Source of the DNA: Jiangella endophytica
GTDB lineage: Bacteria; Actinomycetota; Actinomycetes; Jiangellales; Jiangellaceae
Direction of reading: 5' to 3'
NCBI RefSeq assembly: GCF_003427025.1
Contig: NZ_QVAI01000022.1
Span: 1-64,000 of the forward strand
DNA length: 64,000 bases
Part shown: positions 46,913 to 56,171 of the stretch, piece by piece
Layout of the letters: the number at the start of each line of letters is the position of its first letter
Numbering within the stretch: position 1 is the first letter of the stretch
Program-made: the position numbers and the translations under genes
Notes under the pieces: model-generated
Told to the model about the DNA's origin: nothing
What the model saw: only the letters and a program-made list of their open reading frames with translations
Databases searched by the model: none

Positions 46913-49864
46913 TCATCCTAATTGCGGTGGCGTCAAGACCTTGATCGAGGTATCAGTTCTGGTGGGGCACGTGGCGATGGCCACGGTGCCGTCGAAGCCG
47001 TCGGGGAGCCTGGCGTCGACGCGAATGTGGTCCGGTGCCGTGACGCGCAGGTCGAGGGTGGCGCCGCTACGGGTCCACGAGACGTCGACGTGGTCGCCCC
47101 CGGCGAGTGGGACGCGGCCGCGCGCCCAGGCGAGGTCCACCGGCTCCGGTGCTACGAGCAGCCGGGACCAGCCGGCGGCCGTCGGCCGCACACCAAGGAC
47201 CGAGGCCGGAAGGAAGCGGGCCGGGGTCGCCGACCAGGCGTGGCAGTGACTGCGTGTCAGCCGGCCGTCGGGTCTTGCGCGGGGGAACGTCTCCCAGCAC
47301 GTCGTGGCGCCGTGCTCCAGCATCAGCCCGAAGTGGCGGCGGATCAGGTCGACCATCTCCTGGACGCGACCAGCGCCGGCCAGAACGTCGTACAGGAACG
47401 TCGACATCCAGGCGCTGCCGATGGGCACCCAGTCAGGCGGCGGATCGGCGACGAGGTCGATGAGCCGGCTGCGTCGTCGTCCGGTCGCGACGCCGGAGAA
47501 GACGGCCAGCACCTGCGTGTGCACGCTGACGACATCGGAGCGGCGGCCGCCGGCGTGGACGCAGTCGATGTACGCATCCGCATCGGGCGACCACAGTGTG
47601 GCGTTGATCGCCGCCGACAGCTCCGCGGCGGTCGCCCGCGCGATCGCGGCCTCAGGCCGCCCGAGGGCCGCCGCCAGCTCCGTGGCCGCGTCGAGGGCCA
47701 TCACCAGCAGGCAGTTCTGGTGCGTCACGACACCCTCGTTAGGCTGGTCGAGGGGCGCCCAGTCGATGAAGTTCCACGCCTCGATGTCGAGCAGGCCGTC
47801 CTCGCAGTGCTCCCGGAACGACTCCAAGGCCGTCCAGACAGCCGGCCACACGGACTCCAGGAATCCGGTGTCGCCCGTGCGGCGCCACAGATCGCGACAG
47901 GCCACGACCCACAGAAACGTCCAGTTGGGGATGACGTTGTCCCAGCCTGACACCGAGTGGGAGTTGATGAGCGGCGTCTGGATCGCCGAGTCGGCGGCGA
48001 GCCTCAGGCAGCGTTCGGTCAGCTGCTCGGACCCACCCACCGCGTACTGAGCACTCAGTGCGCTGGTGTAGAGGTCCCCGACCCAGGCCGCCTGCTCGTA
48101 GACGGGACTGTCCACGTAGACGTCGAGCATGCACGCCCGCACCGTGCGCTGGGACATCCTCCAGACATCGTTCAGCACCGGATCCGAGCACTCGAAGCTG
48201 CCCGGCGACGCGGGATAGACACTCTCGATGACCGAGACGTCATGCACGACGACCTGCGCCTCGGGCGCGCCGGCCGGTCGTCGAACGATCAGCTGGCAGT
48301 ACCTCATCCCACGCCGAACGGGCGACACGTAACGCTGGCGCCCGGCACGCGCCACATAGCGGAAGGAGTTGTCCGTGTTGTCGGCGTGGATGGTGTACTC
48401 ACGAGCGCCGCCGGCCATCCACTCGAATCCGCAGATGTCGATGACCGTCCCGGCCGGTGCGTCGACCTCGATGCTCACGAAGCCGGTCGTCGCGTGACCC
48501 AGATCGAAGACCAGCTCGCAGTCGGCATCGCCGGTCACGGGCACCGAGACCGGCCTCTCACCGTCCACACGGCTCCAGGCCCGCGGCACCCGCATCGCCT
48601 GCCGTGCCGGTGGCGATGCCGAGTTGACCATGACGTCGACCGGGCAGACGAGTGCGCTCGGCACTGCTCGAACGCTCGGGTGGGCAGCCAGGAGCTCGTC
48701 CCCGGTGCGGATGGCGCCGACCGCCGCGCGCAGCTCGGCCGGGATCGCGGGGACGCGGGGGAACAGCGGCCGGTCCGGGATCAACGGATGCGGCACGCCG
48801 GGGTCGCCGAGAGGGCCGATCACGACGAACTCCGCCGAGCCGCCGCTGGGTGGGACGAACGACACGGTTCCCGTGGCATCGCCGTGCGCGGCGACCCGGA
48901 ACGCGGTTCCGTGGTCCCGGCGGGACACGTCGACGACGACGAGGTGGTCGCCGGCCGCCAGGGTACGGCGCAGGCACCTGAGTCTGGGTGCGCCGTCGTA
49001 GAACTCATCGGGCGACACCCAGGAGCCACCGATGGCCAGCGGGTTGGTCGTCGTCCCGACATCCCCGCCGGCGAATGCCAGTGTCACCTCCGCGCGGCGG
49101 GTCAGCCGCAGCCCGAAGACGAGGAAGCCGGCGTAGGCCACCCGATTGGCATGGTCCGGTGACGACGGATCCATGACGGTGCGCAGATCCACCACGCGGG
49201 ACTCGTGGAAGGCGGTGAGCGTGCCGAGTGCGCAGACGCTCGTCGCCGTGACCCGCCGCCGGGTGAGCGGCGGGATGTCGCGGGACTCGATCGTGCGCCA
49301 GGGCGCCATGCCGGCCGGCCCGATGACGCGTGCGGGGGACCAGCCGTCCTCGTCCGGGATGGCACCCGTGGTCCAGTCGGCGGTCAACCGGCGAGCGTCG
49401 AACAGCTCGGTGAAACCGAGCTGCATCGACATGCGGTTGGCCCGGCTGTCGTACCCCGTATGGGGCGCCGTGAGCCAGGAGCCGTCGGTGCCGATGGTGC
49501 CGGCGGAGTCCCCCTCGAAGCGGAGTTCCGCCAGCAACCCGCCACGGGCCCGCCGGTAGGAGAACGTACTCACGCCCGGATGGTGCACCAGGACGGCAAC
49601 GGTGTTCGGGCCGGTCGGCCGCAACAGCCGGCTGATGTCCCAGGTATCCATCCGCCACCGCTCGGTATAGCCGCGCACCGGACCGTCACCGACGACGACA
49701 CCGTTGACGTAGGCCACGTAGCGGGCGTCGGCCGTGATCCGCAACTCCGCCGCGGTCACGCCGGACGGCATGGCGAAGCTGCGCACGAAGCAACGCCAGG
49801 CATTGCGCGGGCTGTCCTCGTGGCCGTCCCAGATCCAGGCTGCCTCAGTGGTCAAGGCCGGCAT
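46913..49864 (-). CDS. GH78-like alpha-L-rhamnosidase
   Basis: Likely releases terminal alpha-L-rhamnose from oligosaccharides. The 983-residue protein has N-terminal beta-sandwich domains (lectin-like motif ADARYVAYVNGVVVGDGP near 45-62) and a six-hairpin (alpha/alpha) catalytic part (about 540-890). The segment YVDSPVYEQAAWVGD corresponds to the GH78 catalytic loop that normally reads DCPQRDERLGWTGD, so acid residues are kept but the loop is altered. No signal peptide, so it acts in the cytoplasm on imported sugars. It starts 2 bases after a transporter gene. Confidence 0.82.
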   Translation of the reverse strand: MPALTTEAAWIWDGHEDSPRNAWRCFVRSFAMPSGVTAAELRITADARYVAYVNGVVVGDGPVRGYTERWRMDTWDISRLLRPTGPNTVAVLVHHPGVSTFSYRRARGGLLAELRFEGDSAGTIGTDGSWLTAPHTGYDSRANRMSMQLGFTELFDARRLTADWTTGAIPDEDGWSPARVIGPAGMAPWRTIESRDIPPLTRRRVTATSVCALGTLTAFHESRVVDLRTVMDPSSPDHANRVAYAGFLVFGLRLTRRAEVTLAFAGGDVGTTTNPLAIGGSWVSPDEFYDGAPRLRCLRRTLAAGDHLVVVDVSRRDHGTAFRVAAHGDATGTVSFVPPSGGSAEFVVIGPLGDPGVPHPLIPDRPLFPRVPAIPAELRAAVGAIRTGDELLAAHPSVRAVPSALVCPVDVMVNSASPPARQAMRVPRAWSRVDGERPVSVPVTGDADCELVFDLGHATTGFVSIEVDAPAGTVIDICGFEWMAGGAREYTIHADNTDNSFRYVARAGRQRYVSPVRRGMRYCQLIVRRPAGAPEAQVVVHDVSVIESVYPASPGSFECSDPVLNDVWRMSQRTVRACMLDVYVDSPVYEQAAWVGDLYTSALSAQYAVGGSEQLTERCLRLAADSAIQTPLINSHSVSGWDNVIPNWTFLWVVACRDLWRRTGDTGFLESVWPAVWTALESFREHCEDGLLDIEAWNFIDWAPLDQPNEGVVTHQNCLLVMALDAATELAAALGRPEAAIARATAAELSAAINATLWSPDADAYIDCVHAGGRRSDVVSVHTQVLAVFSGVATGRRRSRLIDLVADPPPDWVPIGSAWMSTFLYDVLAGAGRVQEMVDLIRRHFGLMLEHGATTCWETFPRARPDGRLTRSHCHAWSATPARFLPASVLGVRPTAAGWSRLLVAPEPVDLAWARGRVPLAGGDHVDVSWTRSGATLDLRVTAPDHIRVDARLPDGFDGTVAIATCPTRTDTSIKVLTPPQLG

Positions 49865-49866
49865 GG

Positions 49867-50763
49867 TCAGGTCTTCACCGCGCCGGCGATGCCCTCGACG
49901 AACGTGCGCTGCAGGAACAGGAAGACGATCACGATCGGGACGGTGCTGATGCAGGCGCCCGCCGCGAGCCCCGTCCAGTCGGTGCCCTCCTGGCCGAAGA
50001 AGCTGAACATGCCGACACCCAGCGTGCGCAGCTCCGGCGCGCCGAGCGTGAACACCAGCGGGATGAAGAACGAGTTCCAGGCGGTGATGAAGTTCAGCAG
50101 CGTCACGGTGCCGATGACCGGCCGGGACAACGGCAGCATGACCCGCAGGAACGTGCGCACGTACCCGGCACCGTCCACTCGGGCGGCGTCCTCCAGATCG
50201 CGGGGGATGCCGGCGAAGAACCCCATGAACAGCAGGATCGGCACGACCAGCACCGGCCCGGCCTGCGCCAGCGCGGCGCCGAGCAGGCCGTTGTTCAGCC
50301 CCAGGTCGTTGATCAGCAGGAACACCGGGATGATGGTGTACCCGTGGGGGATGAACATCGTGGCGATCAGGATGCCGACGATCACCTTCTTGCCCGGTAG
50401 GTCCGGTCGCGAGAGCGCGTAGCCGGCCGTCGCCGACGTCAGCAGGACCAGCAGCACCACCGTGATCGAGAACGTGATGGTGTTGATCGTGTAGTCGCCG
50501 AACTTCGCCGTCGTCCAGGCCCGGTCGAAGTTGTCGAACGTCCAGTCGTCCGGGATCAGCGACAATCCGCCCAGCAGCATCTCGCTCGGCGACTTGAACG
50601 CCGCCGAGATCATCCAGATGAACGGATAGACCCAGAGCAGGCAGAACGGGATGAGGAACAGGTGCCAGAGGTTGGGCCTGATCCGGTACCAGCGGTTGCG
50701 CCGGTCGGGGCCGGCCGGCGCGGGTGGCGCCGGGGTGTCGCGGACGAGTTCGGTGGTGCTCAT
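49867..50763 (-). CDS. Carbohydrate ABC transporter permease (MalG/AraQ-type)
   Basis: Inner-membrane subunit of a sugar importer. The 298-residue protein has six helices, a Pro-rich N-terminal tail and the EAA loop EDAARVDGAGYVRTFLRVMLP that contacts the ATPase. ATG overlaps the stop of the preceding permease gene. No ATPase gene is in the operon; a shared MsiK-type ATPase elsewhere is likely, as in other actinomycetes. Confidence 0.95.
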   Translation of the reverse strand: MSTTELVRDTPAPPAPAGPDRRNRWYRIRPNLWHLFLIPFCLLWVYPFIWMISAAFKSPSEMLLGGLSLIPDDWTFDNFDRAWTTAKFGDYTINTITFSITVVLLVLLTSATAGYALSRPDLPGKKVIVGILIATMFIPHGYTIIPVFLLINDLGLNNGLLGAALAQAGPVLVVPILLFMGFFAGIPRDLEDAARVDGAGYVRTFLRVMLPLSRPVIGTVTLLNFITAWNSFFIPLVFTLGAPELRTLGVGMFSFFGQEGTDWTGLAAGACISTVPIVIVFLFLQRTFVEGIAGAVKT

Positions 50764-51719
50764 GTCGTCGCTCCCGCCTTGTACTGGCGCCGGAGGACCG
50801 GGGCCTGCAGCAACGTGATCAGCAGGGTCATGACGCCGAAGACGACGCCGGCCGCGCAGGCGAAGCCGTACCGCGGCGCCTGCAGGAACGGGTCGAACGC
50901 GAACCGGTAGATGTAGGTCGGCACCACGTCCGTCGCGTAGTTCGGCCCGCCCTGCGTGGTGGCCTGCACCAGGTCGAACGTGTTGAGGCTGCGCTGGAAG
51001 ACCAGCAGCAGGATGACGATCGCCAGCGGCACCAGCATGGGCAGCACGACGAAGCGCAGCGACTGCCGCGGGTTGGCGCCGTCGATCAACGCCGCCTCGT
51101 GGATGTCCTTCGGGATCGTCTGCAGCGCCGCCAGCCAGTAGATCAGCGTGATGCCGAAGCCCTTCCAGATATCGATCCCGATCAGCGTCGGCAGCGCGGT
51201 CGTCGTCGAGCCGAGGAAGTTGATGGGTGAGTCGACCAGCCCGATGTCGGTGAGCGCGGTGTTCACCACGCCGCGGATCGGGTCGAAGAGGATCGCGAAC
51301 ACGATGCCGACGACCGCGGTGGTCGTGACGACCGGCAGGAACAGCGCCAGCCGGTACACGTTGCGCCCGCGCAGCCAGGCATTGTTCAGCAGGATCGCCA
51401 GTATCAGCGCCAGCGGCAGCTCGATGAACAGCGCCGCGAGCGAGAACAGGAACGAGTGCCAGAACGCGTCCCAGAACCCGCCGGCGCCGAGCACGTCGCG
51501 GAAGTTGTCGAGCCCGATCCAGTCGGTCGGGGCGCCGACGCCGTCCCATTCGAAGAACGAGTACCACCAGCTGGCCAGCATCGGCCAGATCGAGAAGCCG
51601 CAGAACAGGAGCGCGGCCGGCACCAGGAACGCGTAGCTCCAGGCGTGCCGGCGCCAGCGCGCCGCCCGGGGCCGCCCGGCGGCGCGCGGCCGCCGGGCGG
51701 GGGCTTGCAAGGAGGCCAT
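50760..51719 (-). CDS. Carbohydrate ABC transporter permease (MalF/UgpA-type)
   Basis: Partner permease of 319 residues, six helices and the EAA loop (EAALIDGANPRQSLRFVVLP). A basic N-terminal stretch (RRPRAAGRPRAARWRRHAW) precedes the first helix. It sits between the binding protein and MalG-type genes, spaced by 3 bases and an overlap. Confidence 0.95.
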   Translation of the reverse strand: MASLQAPARRPRAAGRPRAARWRRHAWSYAFLVPAALLFCGFSIWPMLASWWYSFFEWDGVGAPTDWIGLDNFRDVLGAGGFWDAFWHSFLFSLAALFIELPLALILAILLNNAWLRGRNVYRLALFLPVVTTTAVVGIVFAILFDPIRGVVNTALTDIGLVDSPINFLGSTTTALPTLIGIDIWKGFGITLIYWLAALQTIPKDIHEAALIDGANPRQSLRFVVLPMLVPLAIVILLLVFQRSLNTFDLVQATTQGGPNYATDVVPTYIYRFAFDPFLQAPRYGFACAAGVVFGVMTLLITLLQAPVLRRQYKAGATT

Positions 51720-51722
51720 GGA

Positions 51723-53177
51723 CTACTGCTCCGGGGTGTAGTTCTCGAGCGGATCCCAGCTGGGGAACGTGATGTCGTCGATGGTGGCGGTGCCGCTCAA
51801 CTCCGTCAGCGTCTCGTCCAGGAAGGTCTGGATCTGGGCGTCGAGGGCCTCGGCGATCGGCAGGAACGGCTTGTTGTTGATGATCGCGTCGACCGCCGCG
51901 TCGGTGTGCTTGAGCTCCGGCCGCTGCGCCCGCGCCTGCAGGATGGCCGCGCCGCCCGGGGTGGCCAGCTTCGGGTTCGGCACCAGCCGCATGCCCTCCT
52001 CGGCGACCGCGAGGATCGCCGCCTGGTCCGGGTTCTCCGCCGCCTGGTCCTCCCAGGCGCTCTCGACCGCGGTGAGCGTGCCGAACTCCTCGTAGTAGGC
52101 GCGGTGGAAGTCCTCCGAGGCGAGGAAGTCCATGACCGCCCATGCCTGCTCCGGGTGCTCCGTCTCCGAAGACATCGACCAGATCGGCTGGAACGGCTGC
52201 TTCATCGGCGTGTAGCCGCCGCGACCGTCGTCCGGCACCGGCAGCGCCGCCACGCCCATCTCGATCTCCGGGTCGAGCTTGCGGATCTCCGCGACGTGCC
52301 ACGGCGCGCTCGGGTACATGGCGATCGTGCCGGCGGCGAACTCGGTGAACGCGCGGCTGCCGTCCCAGCTCTCCCAGCCCGGCACCATGACGCCGTTGGC
52401 CTGCATCCGGCGGTGCAGCTCGACCGCCTCGACCATGCCCGGCGACGCCGTCGCGGGCTGGCCGGTGCGGAAGTCGATGCCTTCGCTGACCACGGAGTAC
52501 GGCACCGCGGTCTGCGCGAGCATCTCGACGGCGGCGGCCTTGTTGGAGGCCGGCGCGTAGCCGAACACCGAGCCGCCGCCGTTCTGCGTGATGGTGGTGG
52601 CCATCTCCTCGAGCTCGCTCCACGTCTCCGGCGGCGCGTCGTAGCCGTTGTCGCGCAGGACCGCCTCGTTGTAGATGAGCACACGGACGTCCCACTTACC
52701 GGTCACCAGCGGCAGCGTGTACAGCTCGCCGTCGCGGTGCAGGCCGGACGTCGCCGGGTTCATCGTGCCCTCGGGGAAGCGGTCGATGAACTCGTCGGTG
52801 ACGAACTCCTCCAGCGAGTGCGTCCAGCCGCGCTCGTACATCCGGTCGAAGCCCTCGGCCTGGGCCCGGAACACGTCCGGCGGGTCGCCCTGCTGGAACA
52901 TCAGCTCGACGGCGTTCAACTGCTGGTCCGTCGGGTTCTCGATGACGTCGACGGTGATGCCCGGGTTGTCCTCCTCGAACTGGTCGAACTGGGCCCGGTA
53001 GAACTCGCTGGCGCCGGGCGGGTCGGGGACCAGCGCGACGGTGATGGTGACGTTCTCGCCGGAGGCGTCGTCGTTGCTGTCGTCCTCGCCGCTGCCGACG
53101 AGGTTGCAGCCGGTGGCCGTCAGGGCGACGGCCGATGCGGCGGCTGCCCAGCGCAGCGTGCGTCGTGTGCGGGACAT
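51723..53177 (-). CDS. Extracellular sugar-binding lipoprotein
   Basis: Catches the sugar outside the membrane and delivers it to the permeases. The 484-residue protein has a lipoprotein signal with lipobox LTATGC (lipidated Cys24), an acidic linker (GSGEDDSNDDASG) and the family 1 solute-binding fold (ITVALVPDPPGASEFYRAQFDQFEEDNPGI). ATG 53177 follows GGAG. First transporter gene after the IclR gene. Confidence 0.94.
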   Translation of the reverse strand: MSRTRRTLRWAAAASAVALTATGCNLVGSGEDDSNDDASGENVTITVALVPDPPGASEFYRAQFDQFEEDNPGITVDVIENPTDQQLNAVELMFQQGDPPDVFRAQAEGFDRMYERGWTHSLEEFVTDEFIDRFPEGTMNPATSGLHRDGELYTLPLVTGKWDVRVLIYNEAVLRDNGYDAPPETWSELEEMATTITQNGGGSVFGYAPASNKAAAVEMLAQTAVPYSVVSEGIDFRTGQPATASPGMVEAVELHRRMQANGVMVPGWESWDGSRAFTEFAAGTIAMYPSAPWHVAEIRKLDPEIEMGVAALPVPDDGRGGYTPMKQPFQPIWSMSSETEHPEQAWAVMDFLASEDFHRAYYEEFGTLTAVESAWEDQAAENPDQAAILAVAEEGMRLVPNPKLATPGGAAILQARAQRPELKHTDAAVDAIINNKPFLPIAEALDAQIQTFLDETLTELSGTATIDDITFPSWDPLENYTPEQ

Positions 53178-53211
53178 GGTTCTCGGGGACTCCTTTGTCG
53201 GTGAACGTGGG

Positions 53212-54003
53212 TCAGTGTCGCTCCGCCGGCGCGTGCCGGGGACCGAGATAGCCGAGGCCGACGCTGATCGCGTCGGCCACTTCGATGACGGTGCTGGCCA
53301 GCTCGGGATCACCGTCGGCGAGTCCCAGCGCGGAGAGCGGGCCGGAGATGGACAGCGCGGCGACGATGCTGCCTGACTGGTCGAGGATCGGGGCCGCGAC
53401 GCAGGAACGTCCCAGCGCCAGTTCCTCGACCTCGGTGGCGTAGCCGCGGTGCGCGACCAGGTCGAGCGCGGTGTCGAGCTCGTCGTGGTCGCAGATGGTG
53501 CGCGGTGTGTAGCGGTGCAGGTCGGGGACCAGTTCCCGGCGCTCGGCCGGGGAGAGCGCGAGCAGCAGGCACTTGCCGATGCCCGTGGCGTGCAGGGGAT
53601 TGCGCTGGCCCATCAGCGTGAACGACTTCGGCGCCAGCCGGCCCTCGAAGTTGCACAGATAGAACAGCGACGAGCCCTGCCGGACCGCGACGTTGACGCC
53701 CAGGCCGAGCGTTCCGGCCAGCAGCTGGGCCGCCTGCCGGGCCTCGCGGTGCACCGGGTGCTGGTTGATCGCGACACCGGCCAGCGTCAGCAGCGCGGGT
53801 CCCAGCCTGTAAAGGGTGCTGACGGCGTCGCGCTCGACGAACTGCAACGACTCCAGGGTCGCCAGCAGCCTGGACGCCGTCGACTGGCCGAGTCCGGCGT
53901 GCTTGGCAACGTCGGAGACACGCAGGGCGCGGCCGTCGAGAAAGGCGCCGAGGACGGTCACTGCCTTCTCGACGCTCTGGTTCGTGGCCTGGTCCGTTGC
54001 CAC
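53212..54003 (-). CDS. IclR-family transcriptional regulator
   Basis: Effector-binding repressor or activator. The 263-residue protein has a winged helix (SVEKAVTVLGAFLDGRALRVSDVAKHAGLGQSTASRLL) and the C-terminal effector domain (LGLGVNVAVRQG, GRSCVAAPI). It closely resembles the IclR protein encoded at 58039-58854. Start uncertain: GTG 54003 has AGGAG close upstream, while ATG 54036 would be nearly leaderless from the promoter noted at 54043-54070. It lies between the importer operon and the divergent dehydratase gene and probably controls both. Confidence 0.92.
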   Translation of the reverse strand: MATDQATNQSVEKAVTVLGAFLDGRALRVSDVAKHAGLGQSTASRLLATLESLQFVERDAVSTLYRLGPALLTLAGVAINQHPVHREARQAAQLLAGTLGLGVNVAVRQGSSLFYLCNFEGRLAPKSFTLMGQRNPLHATGIGKCLLLALSPAERRELVPDLHRYTPRTICDHDELDTALDLVAHRGYATEVEELALGRSCVAAPILDQSGSIVAALSISGPLSALGLADGDPELASTVIEVADAISVGLGYLGPRHAPAERH

Positions 54004-54042
54004 TGCGCTCCTGAGATTGAAGGAACCGTGCATCATGTGGGA

Positions 54043-54070
54043 GAGTTACGCATATGGTGCATGAAGTCAA
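54043..54070 (-). promoter_or_regulatory. IclR operator inside a promoter
   Basis: On the minus strand TTGACT (54070-54065) and TAACTC (54048-54043) are 16 bases apart. The spacer holds an imperfect inverted repeat, on the plus strand TACGCA-TATGG-TGCATG (54047-54063-like), the same hexamer-5-hexamer design as the perfect palindrome at 58932-58950. Binding there would block RNA polymerase. Confidence 0.55.
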
Positions 54071-54088
54071 GCCCTCTTCGGATGACGC

Positions 54089-55258
54089 ATGTTGATTCGT
54101 GATATCGAGACGTTCGTCCTCAAGCTGGGCTCCGACGAGGCGTACCTGGGCGCGCTGCGCGACGGTAGCGAGATCGGCGCCGGGTACGCCGTGCGCGAGC
54201 CGTGGCGCAGCCTCTACTCGGAGCGCTTCGAGGCACTCCTGGTCAAGGTGACGGCCGAGGACGGGACATCCGGCTGGGGCGAGGCGCTGGCACCGGTCGC
54301 GCCCGAGGTGCCGGCGACGGTGGTCGACCTGCTCCTGGCGCCGGTGCTGCGCGGGATGGACGCCACCCGGCCGCGACCGGCGTGGTCCCGGCTGCGCGAC
54401 CTCATGCGCGAGCGCGGTCACCTGGTGGGGCACCAGGCCGACGCCCTGGCCGCCGTCGACATCGCGCTCTGGGACCTGGCCGGGCGCCTCGCCGGCCGCC
54501 CGGTCGCGGAACTGCTCGGCGGCGCCTTCCGCGAGCACGTGCCGGTGTACGTCTCGGGGCTGCCGAAGACCACCGACGACGAGCGGGCCGCGCTGGCCGC
54601 CGAGTGGGTGGCCCGCGGCGCCACCGCGGTCAAGCTGCACCTGGGCAACGGCGTCGGTGCCGACCTGGCGACCGTCGACGCCATCCGCGCCGCCGCACCG
54701 TCGCTGCGGATCGCGGTCGACGCGCACTGGGTGTACTCGGTCACCGACGCCGGGCGACTGGCCGCCGGCCTGGCCGAGCGTGGTGCCTGGTTCCTGGAGG
54801 CGCCGCTGGCGCCCGAGGATCTCGCCGGGCACGCCGAGCTCGCCCGGACGTCGCCGGTCCCGATCGCCGTCGGCGAGGCGCTTCGCAACCGCTACGAGTT
54901 CGGTGAGTGGCTGGACGCCCGGGCGCTGCGGATCGCGCAGCCCGACGTCGGCCGCACCGGCATCACCGAGGCGATGGTCATCGCCGAGCTCGCGGCCGCC
55001 CGGCACCTGCCGGTCGCGCCGCACCACTCCACCGGACTCGCGGTCGCCCTGGCCGCCGGCCTGCACGTCAGCGCCGCGGTGGAGAACCTCGAGGTGTTCG
55101 AGTACCAGCCCAAGTCCACCGACGTCGGCAGGCGCATCCTGCGGCACCCGATCGCGTTCGGCCCCGGCGGCTTCCCGCTGCCGGCCGGACCCGGGCTCGG
55201 GATCGACGTCGACGAGGAAACCGTCCGCAAGCTCGCCGAGGAGTCCCGAAACGTATGA
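54089..55258 (+). CDS. Enolase-superfamily sugar acid dehydratase, KxH type (copy C)
   Basis: A 389-residue mandelate racemase-group enzyme that probably dehydrates a sugar acid to a 2-keto-3-deoxy acid. Ligands are Asp211, Glu237 and Glu263; the acid-base pair is Lys182/His184 (VKLH) opposite Asp286 and His312/313; Glu338 closes the site. It is paralogous to the gene at 36172-37302. Its stop overlaps the start of the aldolase gene, so product of one would be substrate of the next. Confidence 0.88.
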   Translation: MLIRDIETFVLKLGSDEAYLGALRDGSEIGAGYAVREPWRSLYSERFEALLVKVTAEDGTSGWGEALAPVAPEVPATVVDLLLAPVLRGMDATRPRPAWSRLRDLMRERGHLVGHQADALAAVDIALWDLAGRLAGRPVAELLGGAFREHVPVYVSGLPKTTDDERAALAAEWVARGATAVKLHLGNGVGADLATVDAIRAAAPSLRIAVDAHWVYSVTDAGRLAAGLAERGAWFLEAPLAPEDLAGHAELARTSPVPIAVGEALRNRYEFGEWLDARALRIAQPDVGRTGITEAMVIAELAAARHLPVAPHHSTGLAVALAAGLHVSAAVENLEVFEYQPKSTDVGRRILRHPIAFGPGGFPLPAGPGLGIDVDEETVRKLAEESRNV

Positions 55259-56157
55259 GCCACACCGTTCACGGCCTGGTGCCGATCCTGGCCACGCCCT
55301 TCCTCCCCGACGGCACGCTCGACCGGCCCGGGCTGCGCCGGCTGGTCGAGTTCCAGCTGACCAGCGGCGTTGACGGCGTCGCGGTGTTCGGCATGGCCAG
55401 CGAGGGATTCGCGCTCACCTCGACGGAGCGCCAGCTCATCCTGCGCGACGTCCGCGAGGTGGTCGCCGATGCCGTCCCGGTCGTCGCGGGCGTGAACGGC
55501 ACGTCCTCGATCACCGCCCTCGAGCAGGCCCGCGAGGCCGCCGGCGGCGGCGCCGACGCGCTCATGGTGCTCCCGCCGTTCATGGTCAAGCCCGGCCCGG
55601 ATCAGCTCGTGGAGTTCTACGGGCTCATCGGCGAGTTCGCCGCGTCGGCGGGCACCGAGGTGATGGTCCAGGACGCGCCGGGCGTGACCGGCGTCGCGAT
55701 GTCGGCGGCGTTGATCGTCGAGCTGAGCAAGCTCGACGGCGTCACGTCGGTCAAGGTCGAGTCGCCGCCGACGGTGCCCAAGGTCGGCGCCGTCGCCGAC
55801 GCGATCGGCGACGACGACGGGTTCGCCGTCCTCGGCGGCCAGAACGCCCAGTTCGTGCTCGACGAGTACGCGCGCGGCTCCATCGGCACCATGCCGGCCT
55901 GCGAGTTCCCGGACCTGCTCGGGCCCGTTCTGGCCGCGTGGAACGCCGGCGACCGCGTGCGCGCGCGGGCGGCGTTCGCGACACTGCTGCCGCTGATCGT
56001 GCACGGCCTGCAGCAGGGCATCGCGTGGGCGGTGCACAAGGAGGTGCTGGTGCGCCGCGGCATCATCGAGCACGCGACCGTCCGGCTGCCGGCCAAGACG
56101 CTGGACGCGGGCGGGCGGGCGCTGCTGGATGACATCCTGACCGCGTTGGACCTGTGA
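55255..56157 (+). CDS. DapA/NAL-superfamily aldolase lacking the DapA triad
   Basis: A 300-residue class I lyase. Schiff-base Lys167 is present (SVKVES), but the residues that form the dihydrodipicolinate synthase triad are changed: GTTGE becomes GMASE (46-50), the YYN tyrosine becomes Met110, and the YNxP tyrosine becomes Gln139 (QDAP). It is therefore not DapA. With the dehydratase directly upstream it most likely cleaves a 2-keto-3-deoxy sugar acid, or dehydrates one. ATGA overlap with the previous gene. Confidence 0.85.
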   Translation: MSHTVHGLVPILATPFLPDGTLDRPGLRRLVEFQLTSGVDGVAVFGMASEGFALTSTERQLILRDVREVVADAVPVVAGVNGTSSITALEQAREAAGGGADALMVLPPFMVKPGPDQLVEFYGLIGEFAASAGTEVMVQDAPGVTGVAMSAALIVELSKLDGVTSVKVESPPTVPKVGAVADAIGDDDGFAVLGGQNAQFVLDEYARGSIGTMPACEFPDLLGPVLAAWNAGDRVRARAAFATLLPLIVHGLQQGIAWAVHKEVLVRRGIIEHATVRLPAKTLDAGGRALLDDILTALDL

Positions 56158-56171
56158 CGCTCGGGAGGACC

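Noticed and set aside
55255..56157. dapA for lysine synthesis
   Set aside because: The DapA catalytic triad is missing and the gene is coupled to a sugar acid dehydratase.
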